Shown here: positions 27,313 to 35,712 of the stretch, piece after piece | Layout of the letters: each line of letters begins with the position of its first letter | How positions within the stretch are numbered: position 1 is the first letter of the stretch | Assembly: GCA_013360875.1 (NCBI GenBank) | Contig: JABWAU010000003.1 | Coordinates: 1 to 64,000 of the forward strand | Direction of reading: 5' to 3' | Length of the DNA: 64,000 nt | Origin: Anaerolineales bacterium | GTDB lineage: Bacteria; Chloroflexota; Anaerolineae; Anaerolineales; Villigracilaceae | Position numbers and translations under genes: made by a program | Notes under the pieces: generated by a model | The model's input: only the letters and a program-made list of their open reading frames with translations | Told to the model about the DNA's origin: nothing | The model's database searches: none

Positions 27313-28635
27313 CTAAAGCCTTACAACCTTCCCGCCGGCGTCCGCTGCATTGCGAGTCGCGTTGCGACTGTCGAACACGAACTTTGCGGACTCGACAATC
27401 GCCGCGTAATCGTAAACCGAGTGATTCGTGATGATCAGCACCGCGTCCGCCTCGCGGACGGACGCCATCAGATCGGTCACGCTGTCCATCTGCCAGCCCT
27501 CGGTCTCGTGATGGATGTGGGGAATGTACGGGTCGTGGTACTCGACCCGCGCGCCCTTCATTCGCAACAAGCCGATCACGTCCAGCGCGGGCGATTCGCG
27601 CACGTCGTCAATGTCGGGTTTGTACGCCGCGCCGAGGACGAGGATCCTCGATCCCTTGACCGGTTTGCCGCGGTCGTTCAACGCCTCCATCACGCGGCCG
27701 ACCACGTAACGCGGCATGTTGGTGTTGATCTCGGAAGCCAGTTCGATGAAGCGCGCGTTGTAGTTGAACGATTTCATCTTCCACGAGAGATACAGCGGAT
27801 CAATCGGAATGCAGTGACCGCCCAGGCCGGGTCCTGGCGTGAACTTCATGAAACCGAACGGCTTGGTCGCCGCGGCTTCGATGACCTCCCACACGTCCAC
27901 GCCCAGGCGCTCGCACATGATCGCCAGTTCGTTGACCAGGCCGATGTTGATCATGCGAAAGGTGTTCTCCAGCAGTTTCGCCATCTCCGCGGCTTCGGCT
28001 GAACTGACCGGATGCACGGTCTGGATCGCGCCTTCGTACCAGGCGGTCGCCACTTCGCCGCAGGCTTCGGTGATGCCGCCCACGACCTTGGGCGTATTGA
28101 CCGTCGTCCAGTCGGTGCGGCCGGGGTCCACGCGTTCGGGGGAGAAGGCAAGGAACCAGTCCTCGCCGATGATCAGCCCACGCTCGATGCCCAGTTTGGG
28201 CAGGAGCAATTCGCGCGTCGTACCGGGATACGTGGTGGACTCAAGCACCACGACCATCCCCTTGTGCATGTACTTTGCCAGTTCGTCGGTGGCGGAAATG
28301 ATGAACGACATATCCGGGTCGCCGGTCTGGCGGAGCGGGGTCGGCACACAGATGCTGACCGCGTCCATGTCCTTCAACACGGAGAAATCCGTCGTCGCGG
28401 TGAAATGCCCCGATTTGACGAGTCCTTCCACCGCTTCGGTCTTCACGTCTGGGATGTAGGAAATGCCCCTCGAAAGCGAATCAACCTTTCGTGAGTCCGG
28501 TTCGATGCCTGTCACGCGGAATCCCGCCTCGGCGAAGACGACCGCCAGCGGCAGTCCCACGTAGCCGAGTCCCAAAATCCCCACACGGGCTGTTTTGTCC
28601 CTGAGTTTCTTGATGAGTATTTCCTTGGTAGACAT
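27313..28635 (-). CDS. Nucleotide sugar dehydrogenase (WbpA/WecC family)
   Basis: 440 residues from MSTKEILIKKL, with AGGAAAAGA just upstream. VGILGLGYVGLPLAVVFAEA binds NAD, VVVLESTTYPGTTRELLLP and FSPERVDPGRT are family blocks, and PGPGLGGHCIPIDPLYLSWK holds the catalytic Cys. The C-terminal domain ILVLGAAYKPDIDDVRESPA binds UDP. These enzymes oxidise C6 of UDP-GlcNAc or UDP-ManNAc to the acid. GLGYVGLPLA and the GGHC context favour the UDP-GlcNAc 6-dehydrogenase (WbpA) branch, a moderate-confidence choice. Confidence 0.88.
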   Translation of the reverse strand: MSTKEILIKKLRDKTARVGILGLGYVGLPLAVVFAEAGFRVTGIEPDSRKVDSLSRGISYIPDVKTEAVEGLVKSGHFTATTDFSVLKDMDAVSICVPTPLRQTGDPDMSFIISATDELAKYMHKGMVVVLESTTYPGTTRELLLPKLGIERGLIIGEDWFLAFSPERVDPGRTDWTTVNTPKVVGGITEACGEVATAWYEGAIQTVHPVSSAEAAEMAKLLENTFRMINIGLVNELAIMCERLGVDVWEVIEAAATKPFGFMKFTPGPGLGGHCIPIDPLYLSWKMKSFNYNARFIELASEINTNMPRYVVGRVMEALNDRGKPVKGSRILVLGAAYKPDIDDVRESPALDVIGLLRMKGARVEYHDPYIPHIHHETEGWQMDSVTDLMASVREADAVLIITNHSVYDYAAIVESAKFVFDSRNATRNAADAGGKVVRL

Positions 28636-28649
28636 TCTTTTCCTTTCCC

Positions 28650-28703
28650 TCACCCCGGCCTCTCTCCCAATGGGAGAGGGATGTCCGAAGGACAGGGTGA
28701 GGG
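28650..28703. repeat. Nested palindrome between the dehydrogenase gene and rimI
   Basis: An inner CTCTCCC/GGGAGAG stem is followed by a TGTCC/GGACA stem, all enclosed by outer arms CCCTCACCC and GGGTGAGGG. A degenerate copy of the inner stem recurs at about 42576-42597 upstream of gntR. Confidence 0.65.
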
Positions 28704-28707
28704 GAAA

Positions 28708-29169
28708 TCAAGTATTGTAGCGATCCAACCCATTGAGGGTCATCAGAATGGCGTCTTCGCCGGTATCCTTGTAATAGCGTTTCCTGCGTCCCGTTTCCTC
28801 GTAACCGAATTTGCGATACATCTCCCGCGCGGCGGCGTTGCTCTCGCGCACCTCCAAAAACGAACTGATCGCGCCTTCCCTCGACATATAACGCAGCGCG
28901 TGCTCCAACAGTTTCCGCGCGATGCCCTGCCTGCGATGATCGGGATGCGTGGCAAGCGTGGCAATGTGCGCCTCGTCCACCAGCATCCACGCCACGAGCA
29001 TACCCACAATCCTCCCGTCCATCTCGGCCACCCAGCAGCGCGAAGCGGGGTTATCCGTCAACTCGAAGCGAAACGACCTCTCGGGCCACGGCAGACTGAA
29101 CGACAGTTTATCCAATTCGATGACGGCCGGCAGGTCCTCCAGCGTCATGCGGCGGATCTCCATGCTCAT
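28708..29169 (-). CDS. rimI: Ribosomal protein S18 alanine N-acetyltransferase
   Basis: A 153-residue GNAT protein. EIRRMTLEDLPAVIELDKLS opens the fold, HIATLATHPDHRRQGIARKL is the acetyl-CoA pyrophosphate loop (R-x-x-G-x-A/G), and FLEVRESNAAAREMYRKFGY is the RimI-specific C-terminal block. It overlaps tsaB by 4 bp. The order tsaE-tsaB-rimI is a common conserved cluster. Confidence 0.93.
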   Translation of the reverse strand: MSMEIRRMTLEDLPAVIELDKLSFSLPWPERSFRFELTDNPASRCWVAEMDGRIVGMLVAWMLVDEAHIATLATHPDHRRQGIARKLLEHALRYMSREGAISSFLEVRESNAAAREMYRKFGYEETGRRKRYYKDTGEDAILMTLNGLDRYNT

Positions 29170-29828
29170 GCGGGCGGCGATCCGTCCGTGTGGAGGTAGA
29201 TGGGCGCGAGCGAGGCTTCATCGTCCACATCGCCCGCCTGCCAGCGCGCCCACGCCAGTTCCGCAAGCACGGCGGGTCTCCTCACCGACAGGGCTGGGGA
29301 GACAAGACGGATGTTTTCATTCCTCATCCTTTGGATGTCCTCCGCCGAAAACTCTCCACACAAAATGGCTGGACTCTTCGCCTCGTCCATCAACGCTTCG
29401 AGACTCACGACTCTTGCCGAACCCTGAGCCTGCCACCCCTTCCTCGAACTTTTATAGGCGCTGACGGCAAACCGTCCGCGCCCGGCTTGTATCGCGCAAA
29501 CCAGCGGACGTCTCGACGCCGGCTGCGCGTTCGCGAGGATGTCCAACGTGGGGACGCCAACGAGCGGAATGTGTTTCGATAGAGCCAGCCCCTTGACCAA
29601 CGCCAGTCCCACGCGCAGACTGGTGAACGAGCCGGGTCCCAGCGCCGCGCCCAACGCGCGGACGTCGTCCATCGTCAAACCGCAGCGGGTCAACAGATCG
29701 GAGATCGCGGGCGCAATTTCCACCGTATGACGGCGGGCGCTTCGCCACGCGAATTCACCGATGATCTGCACGCCGTCGTATAACGCCAGCCCGACCTGCG
29801 CGGTGGAGGTATCCACGGCCAGCAGCAT
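29166..29828 (-). CDS. tsaB: tRNA t6A synthesis protein TsaB
   Basis: 220 residues, ASKHA fold. MLLAVDTSTAQVGLALYDG is the phosphate-1-like strand pair, RSARRHTVEIAPAISDLL the TsaB/TsaD dimer helix, and AALGPGSFTSLRVGLALVKG the signature loop. TsaB scaffolds TsaD and TsaE to make threonylcarbamoyl-adenosine at position 37 of ANN-decoding tRNAs. Its ATG overlaps the tsaE stop in a TGATG junction. Confidence 0.95.
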   Translation of the reverse strand: MLLAVDTSTAQVGLALYDGVQIIGEFAWRSARRHTVEIAPAISDLLTRCGLTMDDVRALGAALGPGSFTSLRVGLALVKGLALSKHIPLVGVPTLDILANAQPASRRPLVCAIQAGRGRFAVSAYKSSRKGWQAQGSARVVSLEALMDEAKSPAILCGEFSAEDIQRMRNENIRLVSPALSVRRPAVLAELAWARWQAGDVDDEASLAPIYLHTDGSPPA

Positions 29829-30325
29829 CAGTTACCTCCGAACGCGGCATGGCGGAGGACCTCGAGTAGTTCGTCGTAGCGTTTGCCGCTGGCTTTGAAT
29901 TTCATTTCGCGTTCCTCCTCGTCCACAAGTTCAAGTTGGATCCACAACCGTTCCGCGGGGACGAGCCCGTCAAGGCGTTCGGGCCATTCGATGAGGAGCG
30001 CGCCGTCAGCCAGCATCGAGTCGAGGTCCAATTCCTCAGCCTCGGAGACGGAGTCGAGACGGTAGGCGTCCAGATGGAAGAGTCGGTTTCCATCCGCGCG
30101 CCGGTACTCATTGACGAGAATGAAGGTGGGGCTGGTGACCGTATCCAGCGAACCCCATCCCTGCGCCGCGCCCTGCACAAAGGTCGTCTTGCCCGCGCCG
30201 AGGTCGCCCTGCAAACAGATCACGTCGCCGTTTCGCAATACGCCGCCCAAACGCGCTCCGATGCGGCGCGTTTGTTCGGGACTGCGGCTGAAAAAATCGA
30301 GCGAATGCGCATCCAATACGGGCAT
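29828..30325 (-). CDS. tsaE: tRNA t6A synthesis ATPase TsaE
   Basis: 165 residues from MPVLDAHSLDFF. Walker A is GDLGAGKTTFVQG near residue 40; SPTFILVNEYRR and FHLDAYRL are the TsaE switch blocks, and LLIEWPERL is the Walker-B-like signature. I reject a start about 60 codons upstream because it overlaps the mscS promoter region and lacks homology-like content. TsaE powers turnover of the TsaBD complex. Confidence 0.93.
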   Translation of the reverse strand: MPVLDAHSLDFFSRSPEQTRRIGARLGGVLRNGDVICLQGDLGAGKTTFVQGAAQGWGSLDTVTSPTFILVNEYRRADGNRLFHLDAYRLDSVSEAEELDLDSMLADGALLIEWPERLDGLVPAERLWIQLELVDEEEREMKFKASGKRYDELLEVLRHAAFGGN

Positions 30326-30506
30326 CGGAGGGATTATATCAGGCGCGTGATTTCCGCTCCACGTTGGACTCGCGCCGCGCTTTGGATTAAGATACCCGCT
30401 GATGCGTCGACGCGTACCGGGCATTCTCAAACGCCAGGCTTGCGCGAAGAGCACAACCGACGCAAATTTTCGCGATCTGTTGACAACGTTTACAAGGAGA
30501 TGAGCC

Positions 30507-31319
30507 ATGCAAGGTTACATTGACACGTTTATTGACAATCTGATCCGGGGCATTCCCAACCTGCTCACGGCGCTGGCGATCTTTGTCGCCGGCGTTTACG
30601 TTGCGCGGGTCTTGAGCCGCATCGTCCAACGCGTGCTCGAGAGGCGCAAGGCGCCCGAAGGCGTAATCCATCTGCTCGCGGAATTGACCCGCGTATCCGT
30701 GATCGTGATCGGCGTGATCACCGCTCTGCAACGGTTCTTCGACGTGACCGCCTTCCTGGCTGGCTTGGGGATCATCGGCTTCACCGTCGGGTTCGCGTTG
30801 CAGGACGTGATGAAGAACTTCGCGGCGGGTGTCATCCTGCTGGTCCAGCAGCCCTTCCACGTGGGCGAGGCGATCGGCGTGGCGGGCTTCGATGGGACCG
30901 TGCTGGAAATTGACCTGCGCTCCACCGAGATCAAGGCGCTGGACGGCAGGATCGTGAACATTCCCAATGCGGACGTGCTGGCAAGTCCGATCATCAATTA
31001 CACCCGCGCGGACCGCAGGCGCATCGAGTTATCCGTCGGCGTGGGATACGATACCGATATGGAGGCTGCGCGCCGGGCGGCGCTGGAGGCGGTCCAAAAT
31101 GTGCCGGGCTTTGTCGCCGAACCCGCGCCTTTGCTTGGCTTTTCCAACTTCGGCGATTCCGCCCTGGAACTCAACGCGTATTTCTGGATTGACACCGCGT
31201 CGACCAACCCGCTCGCCGCAAAAGACGCCGCGTTATCGCTGGTCAGGGACGCGCTGGACGAACAGGGAGTTGACATCCCGTTCCCCATCCGCACCGTGTA
31301 CATGCGCTCGCAGGATTAA
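30507..31319 (+). CDS. Small-conductance mechanosensitive channel (MscS family)
   Basis: 270 residues preceded by AAGGAG. Three helices lie in residues 15-105. The pore-lining third helix GFTVGFALQDVMKNFAAGVI continues into LLVQQPFHVGEAIGVAGFDG, the MscS beta-domain start. IVNIPNADVLASPIINYTR is the conserved beta-domain strand. The length matches minimal MscS channels that open under hypo-osmotic membrane tension. It is divergent from tsaE. Confidence 0.93.
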   Translation: MQGYIDTFIDNLIRGIPNLLTALAIFVAGVYVARVLSRIVQRVLERRKAPEGVIHLLAELTRVSVIVIGVITALQRFFDVTAFLAGLGIIGFTVGFALQDVMKNFAAGVILLVQQPFHVGEAIGVAGFDGTVLEIDLRSTEIKALDGRIVNIPNADVLASPIINYTRADRRRIELSVGVGYDTDMEAARRAALEAVQNVPGFVAEPAPLLGFSNFGDSALELNAYFWIDTASTNPLAAKDAALSLVRDALDEQGVDIPFPIRTVYMRSQD

Positions 31320-31330
31320 ACAAAAAATTC

Positions 31331-31476
31331 TCTACCGTACATCCGCTTGATAAAAGACCCTAAAGGTTTCCTTCCCTGATAAGAACACGGTCCAAGCAAG
31401 CCCTCGAGCAAATTTTGCGCCTGGGTTTGCCAGAAAAACCTTTAGGGTCTGGTGTTCGAGCAAAATGTACGGTAGA
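31331..31476. repeat. 146-bp MITE-like nested inverted repeat
   Basis: Perfect 12-bp outer inverted repeats (TCTACCGTACAT at 31331-31342, inverse at 31465-31476) enclose perfect 14-bp inner repeats (GACCCTAAAGGTTT at 31356-31369, inverse at 31436-31449). A CGAGCAAA word also appears twice. No coding frame is inside. Confidence 0.75.
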
Positions 31477-31480
31477 AAAA

Positions 31481-31518
31481 CAAAAAAGACCTCCGAGGTC
31501 TCGAGAACCTCGGAGGTC
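31481..31518 (-). terminator. Rho-independent terminator of the lipoprotein gene
   Basis: A perfect 12-bp stem GACCTCCGAGGT with a short TCTCGAG loop is followed, on the minus strand, by TTTTTTGTTTTT. It lies 13 bp beyond the lipoprotein stop codon. Confidence 0.85.
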
Positions 31519-31530
31519 AGATATATCGCC

Positions 31531-32322
31531 CTACGGTTCACTGACCTTGACCCAATCCATCTCGATCAGGATGGGGAGGACGTTGAACGATGAAACCGAG
31601 ATGCCGATCTGTCCACGGCGCAGGCTGTATTTTCGTTCGGCGATGGAATTCACTTCGTCGCCGTTGATGTACAGGGTGAGTTGGTTGCCGCTGCACTCAA
31701 TGGCGTACTCGTTGACGTCCTTGCCCTGCTTGATAGCGTTCGAGCCGCCGTTCGTGATGGTATTGTATGAAATGGTGCCTTTGGAAGTCACTTCGGCGTA
31801 CAGGATATCGTACAGACCTCCGTTGGTGACATTGAATTCATACCAGCCGATATCCGGATCGTATCGGCAGATCAGGCTCACGGAGTTATTGTTCCTGCCC
31901 AGGTTGTCGGCGCGGACTTCGAGACGAACATCCTCATAATCGAAACCGCCGTAGAACAGGTAGGCATACAAATACTCACTGTCGAAATCCCAGACCAGTC
32001 TTCCGTTCTCGACCTCCAGCGTTAACTTGTCCGGGTCAGCCTTGTCAGAGCCCGTCACTGTGAAAAGGGACCAATCGCTGGAGAGGTCGCTGTCGAAATC
32101 GTCGGTGAAGTACATCGAGGGGGCGGGTTCCTCCGTCGCTGTGGGAGCAGGCGGCTCGGTGGGAGGAGGCGGTTGGGTCGGTTCCACCTGGGGTTCCTCC
32201 TGCTGCGGTTGAACCTGCGGTTGTGTCGGCGCTGGAGTATCTCCACCTCCGGACAGTCCACATGCAAGCCCCACCACAAGGAGGAAGGCGGTCAATAAGA
32301 ACAGGGGACGAAACGTTTTCAT
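31531..32322 (-). CDS. Lipoprotein with a LamG-like (concanavalin fold) domain
   Basis: 263 residues, preceded by AAGGAG. MKTFRPLFLLTAFLLVVGLA then CGL is a lipoprotein signal. A Pro/Gln/Thr/Glu-rich linker (residues 25-70) follows. The remaining 190 residues look like the beta-sandwich of DUF1080/LamG proteins: YFTDDFDSDLSSDWSLFT, then SLICRYDPDIGWYEFNVTNG and QLTLYINGDEVNSI. This domain often binds carbohydrates. It is a lone gene, exported to the outside of the membrane; the ligand is unknown. Confidence 0.78.
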   Translation of the reverse strand: MKTFRPLFLLTAFLLVVGLACGLSGGGDTPAPTQPQVQPQQEEPQVEPTQPPPPTEPPAPTATEEPAPSMYFTDDFDSDLSSDWSLFTVTGSDKADPDKLTLEVENGRLVWDFDSEYLYAYLFYGGFDYEDVRLEVRADNLGRNNNSVSLICRYDPDIGWYEFNVTNGGLYDILYAEVTSKGTISYNTITNGGSNAIKQGKDVNEYAIECSGNQLTLYINGDEVNSIAERKYSLRRGQIGISVSSFNVLPILIEMDWVKVSEP

Positions 32323-32418
32323 GGATTCTCCTTTTTGGGTATTGGCGCAGAGTATAGCATGATTTCGTTACGACGTTCCCGCCACATCCTTTCAGCTTTA
32401 TGGTAAATTTCCACAGCC

Positions 32419-33273
32419 ATGCCCGCCTTTGCCGTTCTGCTGCTGTTCGCCTCCGCCTCCCTGCACGCTTTATGGAATCTGCTCCTCAAACGTTCGCAGG
32501 AAAAATATATCGCCATGGGCTGGCAGGTCATCCTGAGCGGCGCGTTCGCATTCATCCTGCTGCTGTTCATCGGACTTCCCCCGCGTTCCATGTGGCTGTT
32601 CGCCGTCGTCAGCATGACTCTCGAGGCGGTATATTTCATCCTGCTCTCCAACGCCTACACGGACCACGATTTTTCCCTGGTGTATCCCATCGCGCGCGGG
32701 ACCGCGCCCGCCTTCCTGATGTTCTGGTCCGTTCTCTTCCTGCGCGAGGAACTTACCGCGGCGGGCATGATCGGGATCGGACTGATCGTATGCGGAATGA
32801 TCGTCATCGGCGCGACGAGCCTGATACAGAACCCCGGGAGCAGGATCCATTTCAGGGGCATCCTCACCGCGCTGGCTGTGGCGCTGATCATCTCCCTGTA
32901 CACACTGATTGACGGTACTGCGGTCAAGAACGGACCCGCCCTGCATTACGGCTTGACCATGTTCATGATGGTCCCCGTTCTGACGACAACCTACAACCTC
33001 CGCCGCTTTGGATGGAAACGCTTCGCGAACGCGTGGAACGGACCGCGCATCTCATGGATCTCGGCCGCGATCCTCGGCGTGGTCGCGTATCTGCTCGCGC
33101 TTTTTGCATACACCATTGCGCCGGTCAGTTATTCCGGTGCGATCCGCGAGGTGAGCGTGGTCATCGGCGCGTTCCTCGGCTGGCATTTTCTCGGCGAGAA
33201 AATGGGAGGCATACGCGCGCTCGGCTCCGCGGTGATCTTCGCGGGGATACTGGTCATCGCGCTCTTCGGGTGA
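32419..33273 (+). CDS. EamA/DMT family transporter
   Basis: 284 residues with ten helices in two EamA repeats. The first repeat starts MPAFAVLLLFASASLHALWN, contains the conserved SFTDHDFSLVYPIARGTAPAF-like block (YTDHDFSLVYPIARGTAP here) and the second ends VSYSGAIREVSVVIGAFLGW then KMGGIRALGSAVIFAGILV. Drug/metabolite transporters export small metabolites or amino acids; the substrate cannot be told from sequence. It is a single-gene unit. Confidence 0.9.
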   Translation: MPAFAVLLLFASASLHALWNLLLKRSQEKYIAMGWQVILSGAFAFILLLFIGLPPRSMWLFAVVSMTLEAVYFILLSNAYTDHDFSLVYPIARGTAPAFLMFWSVLFLREELTAAGMIGIGLIVCGMIVIGATSLIQNPGSRIHFRGILTALAVALIISLYTLIDGTAVKNGPALHYGLTMFMMVPVLTTTYNLRRFGWKRFANAWNGPRISWISAAILGVVAYLLALFAYTIAPVSYSGAIREVSVVIGAFLGWHFLGEKMGGIRALGSAVIFAGILVIALFG

Positions 33274-33329
33274 GGATACAACACTCTTGCATCGCGTCAG
33301 TGTTATACACGGGTGAAAGGAATACATTC

Positions 33330-34145
33330 ATGAACACCGACGACAGAATCCAACCGGTCACGCGCATTGTGGCGGTCATTGTCATTCCATTCCTCTGGCT
33401 GGCTTTCCTCATTCTATATTTTTATCCCGACACCTCGGGCGAAAGGTTCGCGTGGGCGATCAGACCTCACATGACCGCCATGTACATGGGCGCGGGCTAC
33501 CTCGGCGGCTCGTGGTTGTTCATCAACGCGGTCTTTGGAAAACGCTGGCATCGCATCGCGGGCGGATTCCCACCCATCACGGCCTTCACCTGGTTCATGA
33601 TGTTTGCCACCTTCCTGCACTGGGACCGTTTCTCGCACGGCCGCCTCGGATTCACCCTGTGGCTGATCCTGTATATCGTGACGCCGTTCCTCGTCCCTGC
33701 GCTGTGGAATCACAACCGCAAAACGGACTCAGGCGAGCCCGAGCCGAACGACATCCTGATTTCCCCAACCGTTTCATGGATTCTCAAACTGATCGCCCTC
33801 GGCTCTTTGATTTACGCCTTGGCTGGCTTCTTCAGCCCAAACCTTGTCATCAACACCTGGGTTTGGACTCTGACTCCGCTCACTGCCCGCGTCCTATGCG
33901 GATGGATCGCACTGCTCGGCGTGGGCGCGTACACCATGTCCAACGAGAAACGCTGGAGCGGGTGGAAGGTTCCGCTCGAAAGCATCGCCATCTGGCACAT
34001 ACTGGTCTTCGTCGCCGCGATCATGAATCCATCAGACTTCAAAACGGGTGTGGTCAATTGGTATACGATTGCCATCGGTGTGATGGTGGTCGGGATATTT
34101 GTTTTTTACCCGATGATGGAAATGAAAAGACGAGTGATGAAATAA
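33330..34145 (+). CDS. Conserved membrane protein of unknown function
   Basis: 271 residues from MNTDDRIQPVTR, preceded by GAAAGGAA. It has about seven helices. WLAFLILYFYPDTSGERFAW and MTAMYMGAGYLGGSWLFINA are landmarks, and DWDRFSHGRLGFTLWLILY-like text (HWDRFSHGRLGFTLWLILY here) sits in the third loop. I do not recognise the family. It begins 56 bp after the EamA gene and may be co-transcribed with it. A longer in-frame extension upstream is antisense-like and rejected. Confidence 0.75.
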   Translation: MNTDDRIQPVTRIVAVIVIPFLWLAFLILYFYPDTSGERFAWAIRPHMTAMYMGAGYLGGSWLFINAVFGKRWHRIAGGFPPITAFTWFMMFATFLHWDRFSHGRLGFTLWLILYIVTPFLVPALWNHNRKTDSGEPEPNDILISPTVSWILKLIALGSLIYALAGFFSPNLVINTWVWTLTPLTARVLCGWIALLGVGAYTMSNEKRWSGWKVPLESIAIWHILVFVAAIMNPSDFKTGVVNWYTIAIGVMVVGIFVFYPMMEMKRRVMK

Positions 34146-34157
34146 ATCCGCTCATTA

Positions 34158-34277
34158 TGTCATGCTGAGCGGAGCATCTTATCTCCCGTTTGAAGCCTTA
34201 CCTGACAAGGTAGAGATTCTTCGCCGCTCCGCGGCTCACACCGTCCCGAAGCGGTGTCCCTTCGGGAGAATGACATC
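34158..34277. repeat. Intergenic palindromic repeat (TGTCATGCTGAG type)
   Basis: Arms ATGTCATGCTGAG and GGGAGAATGACAT enclose further stems (GCCGCTCCGCGGC and a GAAGCGGTG block). It fills the gap between two convergent genes and could terminate both. Confidence 0.6.
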
Positions 34278-34974
34278 AAAAAAGAGATAACACCCACACG
34301 ATCAACGGCGCAACCAGAAGCCCCGGCAGCATATTCCCCACCCTGATTTTCTTGATTTCAAGCAGACTGCTGATTGCCAGCCCGATCAATATCACGCCGC
34401 CCGTGGCGGTCAATTCGTTCATCATGGAGGGGGTGACGATCGCGTTCAGTTGCGCGGCAAGCAGGCTGATCCCGCCCTGATACGCCAAAATCACGATCGT
34501 CGAGAACATGACCCCCACTCCCAGCGTGGACGCGAACGCCAGCGAGGCGAACCCATCCAACACGGATTTGACTGCCAGCAATTCGTAATTGCCGGTCAAG
34601 CCGTCTTGAATTGAACCTAATATTGTCATTGGTCCCACACAGAACAACAGCGAGGCGGTCAGGAAGCCGCGCACGAATTTGTTCGAGCCGTCGTCGCTTT
34701 CTTTCGAGAATCTCCGTTCGAGAACTTTCCCCAGGTTTTGCAAACCGTCCTCGATCCGCCACCACTCACCGAGTAAGGTCCCGATCAACAATGAACCCAG
34801 CACGATCAACGGATTCTCCGTGTTAAGGAACATCTGTATCCCCATCGCGGCGGTGAAGAGACCCATCCCTGCGATGACGGTGGCTTTCAACCTGTCGGGG
34901 ATGCGCGCGCCGAAGAGCAAACCGATAAAACCGCCGATGAGGACGGTCGCGATGTTGAGGATTGTACCGGTCAT
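34276..34974 (-). CDS. DUF554 family membrane protein
   Basis: 232 residues, seven helices, starting MTGTILNIATVLIGGFIGLL. Family landmarks are GSLLIGTLLGEWWRIEDGLQ, GFLTASLLFCVGPMTILGSIQDGL and GVMFSTIVILAYQGGISLLA. DUF554 (YdfK-like) proteins are conserved and of unproved function; a transport role has been suggested. It is a stand-alone gene. Confidence 0.92.
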   Translation of the reverse strand: MTGTILNIATVLIGGFIGLLFGARIPDRLKATVIAGMGLFTAAMGIQMFLNTENPLIVLGSLLIGTLLGEWWRIEDGLQNLGKVLERRFSKESDDGSNKFVRGFLTASLLFCVGPMTILGSIQDGLTGNYELLAVKSVLDGFASLAFASTLGVGVMFSTIVILAYQGGISLLAAQLNAIVTPSMMNELTATGGVILIGLAISSLLEIKKIRVGNMLPGLLVAPLIVWVLSLF

Positions 34975-35004
34975 AAAATTGCCTCTCGCGCTGGGCGGAA
35001 CGAG

Positions 35005-35067
35005 CGCTGGTTGAATAGCCCGTGCTTTTCGGGCATATCGAAATCAGGCGAGTGCAGTCGAAGCGCT
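35005..35067. repeat. Intergenic repeat, TGGTTGAGTAG/TATCGAAA family, copy 1
   Basis: GCGCTGGTTGAATAG is followed by a CCCG...CGGG stem and ATATCGAAATCAG, then ends AAGCGC. It shares its words with the repeats at about 44071, 50539 and 53826. It lies between the cobalamin enzyme's stop and the DUF554 start. Confidence 0.55.
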
Positions 35068-35108
35068 ATTGGATGTAAATCTGTAATTCCTGCAGACTCG
35101 CCCTACGC

Positions 35109-35663
35109 TCAAGGCGAGGGTTGCTCCTTTGCCAATGTCGTCTTATGCCCCGCCGCCTGGTTCTCCAGCAACTCCAGCACGAAACACAACGACGACAGGC
35201 GGTTCAAATATCGTTGCAGATCGGGGTTCGAGAGGCCGTCCGAGTCGAACATTTCCACCACGCGGCGTTCCGCCCGGCGGACGATGGCGCGTGCCAGCGA
35301 TAACGCCGCGCCCGCCAGCGAATCGCCAGGCAAAATAAATTCCTTCGGCATCTCGACAACCTTCGACAATTCGTCCGTTTTCTCCTCGAGCCATTTGACG
35401 CGCGAAGCGTCAATGAAGCGGAATTTTTTCGCGTTCTCCGGCGTTGCCGCCACCTCCGCCATCAATTTGTACAGGTCCCGTTGCGCCTCGATCAGGATGG
35501 GGCCCGAGCGTGGATCCAGACATTGAGCGCGCGCCAGCCCGAGGGCGGCGGTCGATTCGTCCAATGTCCCCACGGCTTCGATGCGCGCGTCGTACTTCAT
35601 CACGCGTCCCTCGCCCAGCAGGTTTGTCGTCCCGTCGTCGCCTTTTGCAGTATAGAAAGTCAT
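35109..35663 (-). CDS. Cob(I)yrinic acid a,c-diamide adenosyltransferase (PduO type)
   Basis: 184 residues. TAKGDDGTTNLLGEGRVMKY is the PduO ATP-binding P-loop, EAVGTLDESTAALGLARA the conserved Asp/Glu helix, and LPGDSLAGAALSLARAIVRRAER the signature helix with the RRAER block. NRLSSLCFVLELLENQAAG closes the fold. It adenosylates cob(I)alamin for B12 enzymes. The ATG lies 6 nt after a TATAAT box, so the mRNA is probably leaderless and no cobalamin riboswitch can fit in its leader. Confidence 0.93.
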   Translation of the reverse strand: MTFYTAKGDDGTTNLLGEGRVMKYDARIEAVGTLDESTAALGLARAQCLDPRSGPILIEAQRDLYKLMAEVAATPENAKKFRFIDASRVKWLEEKTDELSKVVEMPKEFILPGDSLAGAALSLARAIVRRAERRVVEMFDSDGLSNPDLQRYLNRLSSLCFVLELLENQAAGHKTTLAKEQPSP

Positions 35664-35669
35664 ACGGGC

Positions 35670-35706
35670 ATTATAACGCTTGCAGCGTATGCCCGAAGGG
35701 TATAAT
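35670..35706. promoter_or_regulatory. Divergent leaderless promoter pair
   Basis: On the minus strand TATAAT occupies 35670-35675, 6 nt before the adenosyltransferase ATG. On the plus strand TATAAT occupies 35701-35706, 6 nt before the ATG at 35713, with a CTTGCA -35-like box 16 bp upstream. Both transcripts would begin at their start codons, and their promoters overlap in about 40 bp. Confidence 0.6.
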
Positions 35707-35712
35707 CGGCGA

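Noticed and set aside
35670-35706. A cobalamin riboswitch upstream of the adenosyltransferase gene
   Set aside because: The promoter is 6 nt from the ATG and only about 50 bp separate the two genes, too short for a riboswitch.
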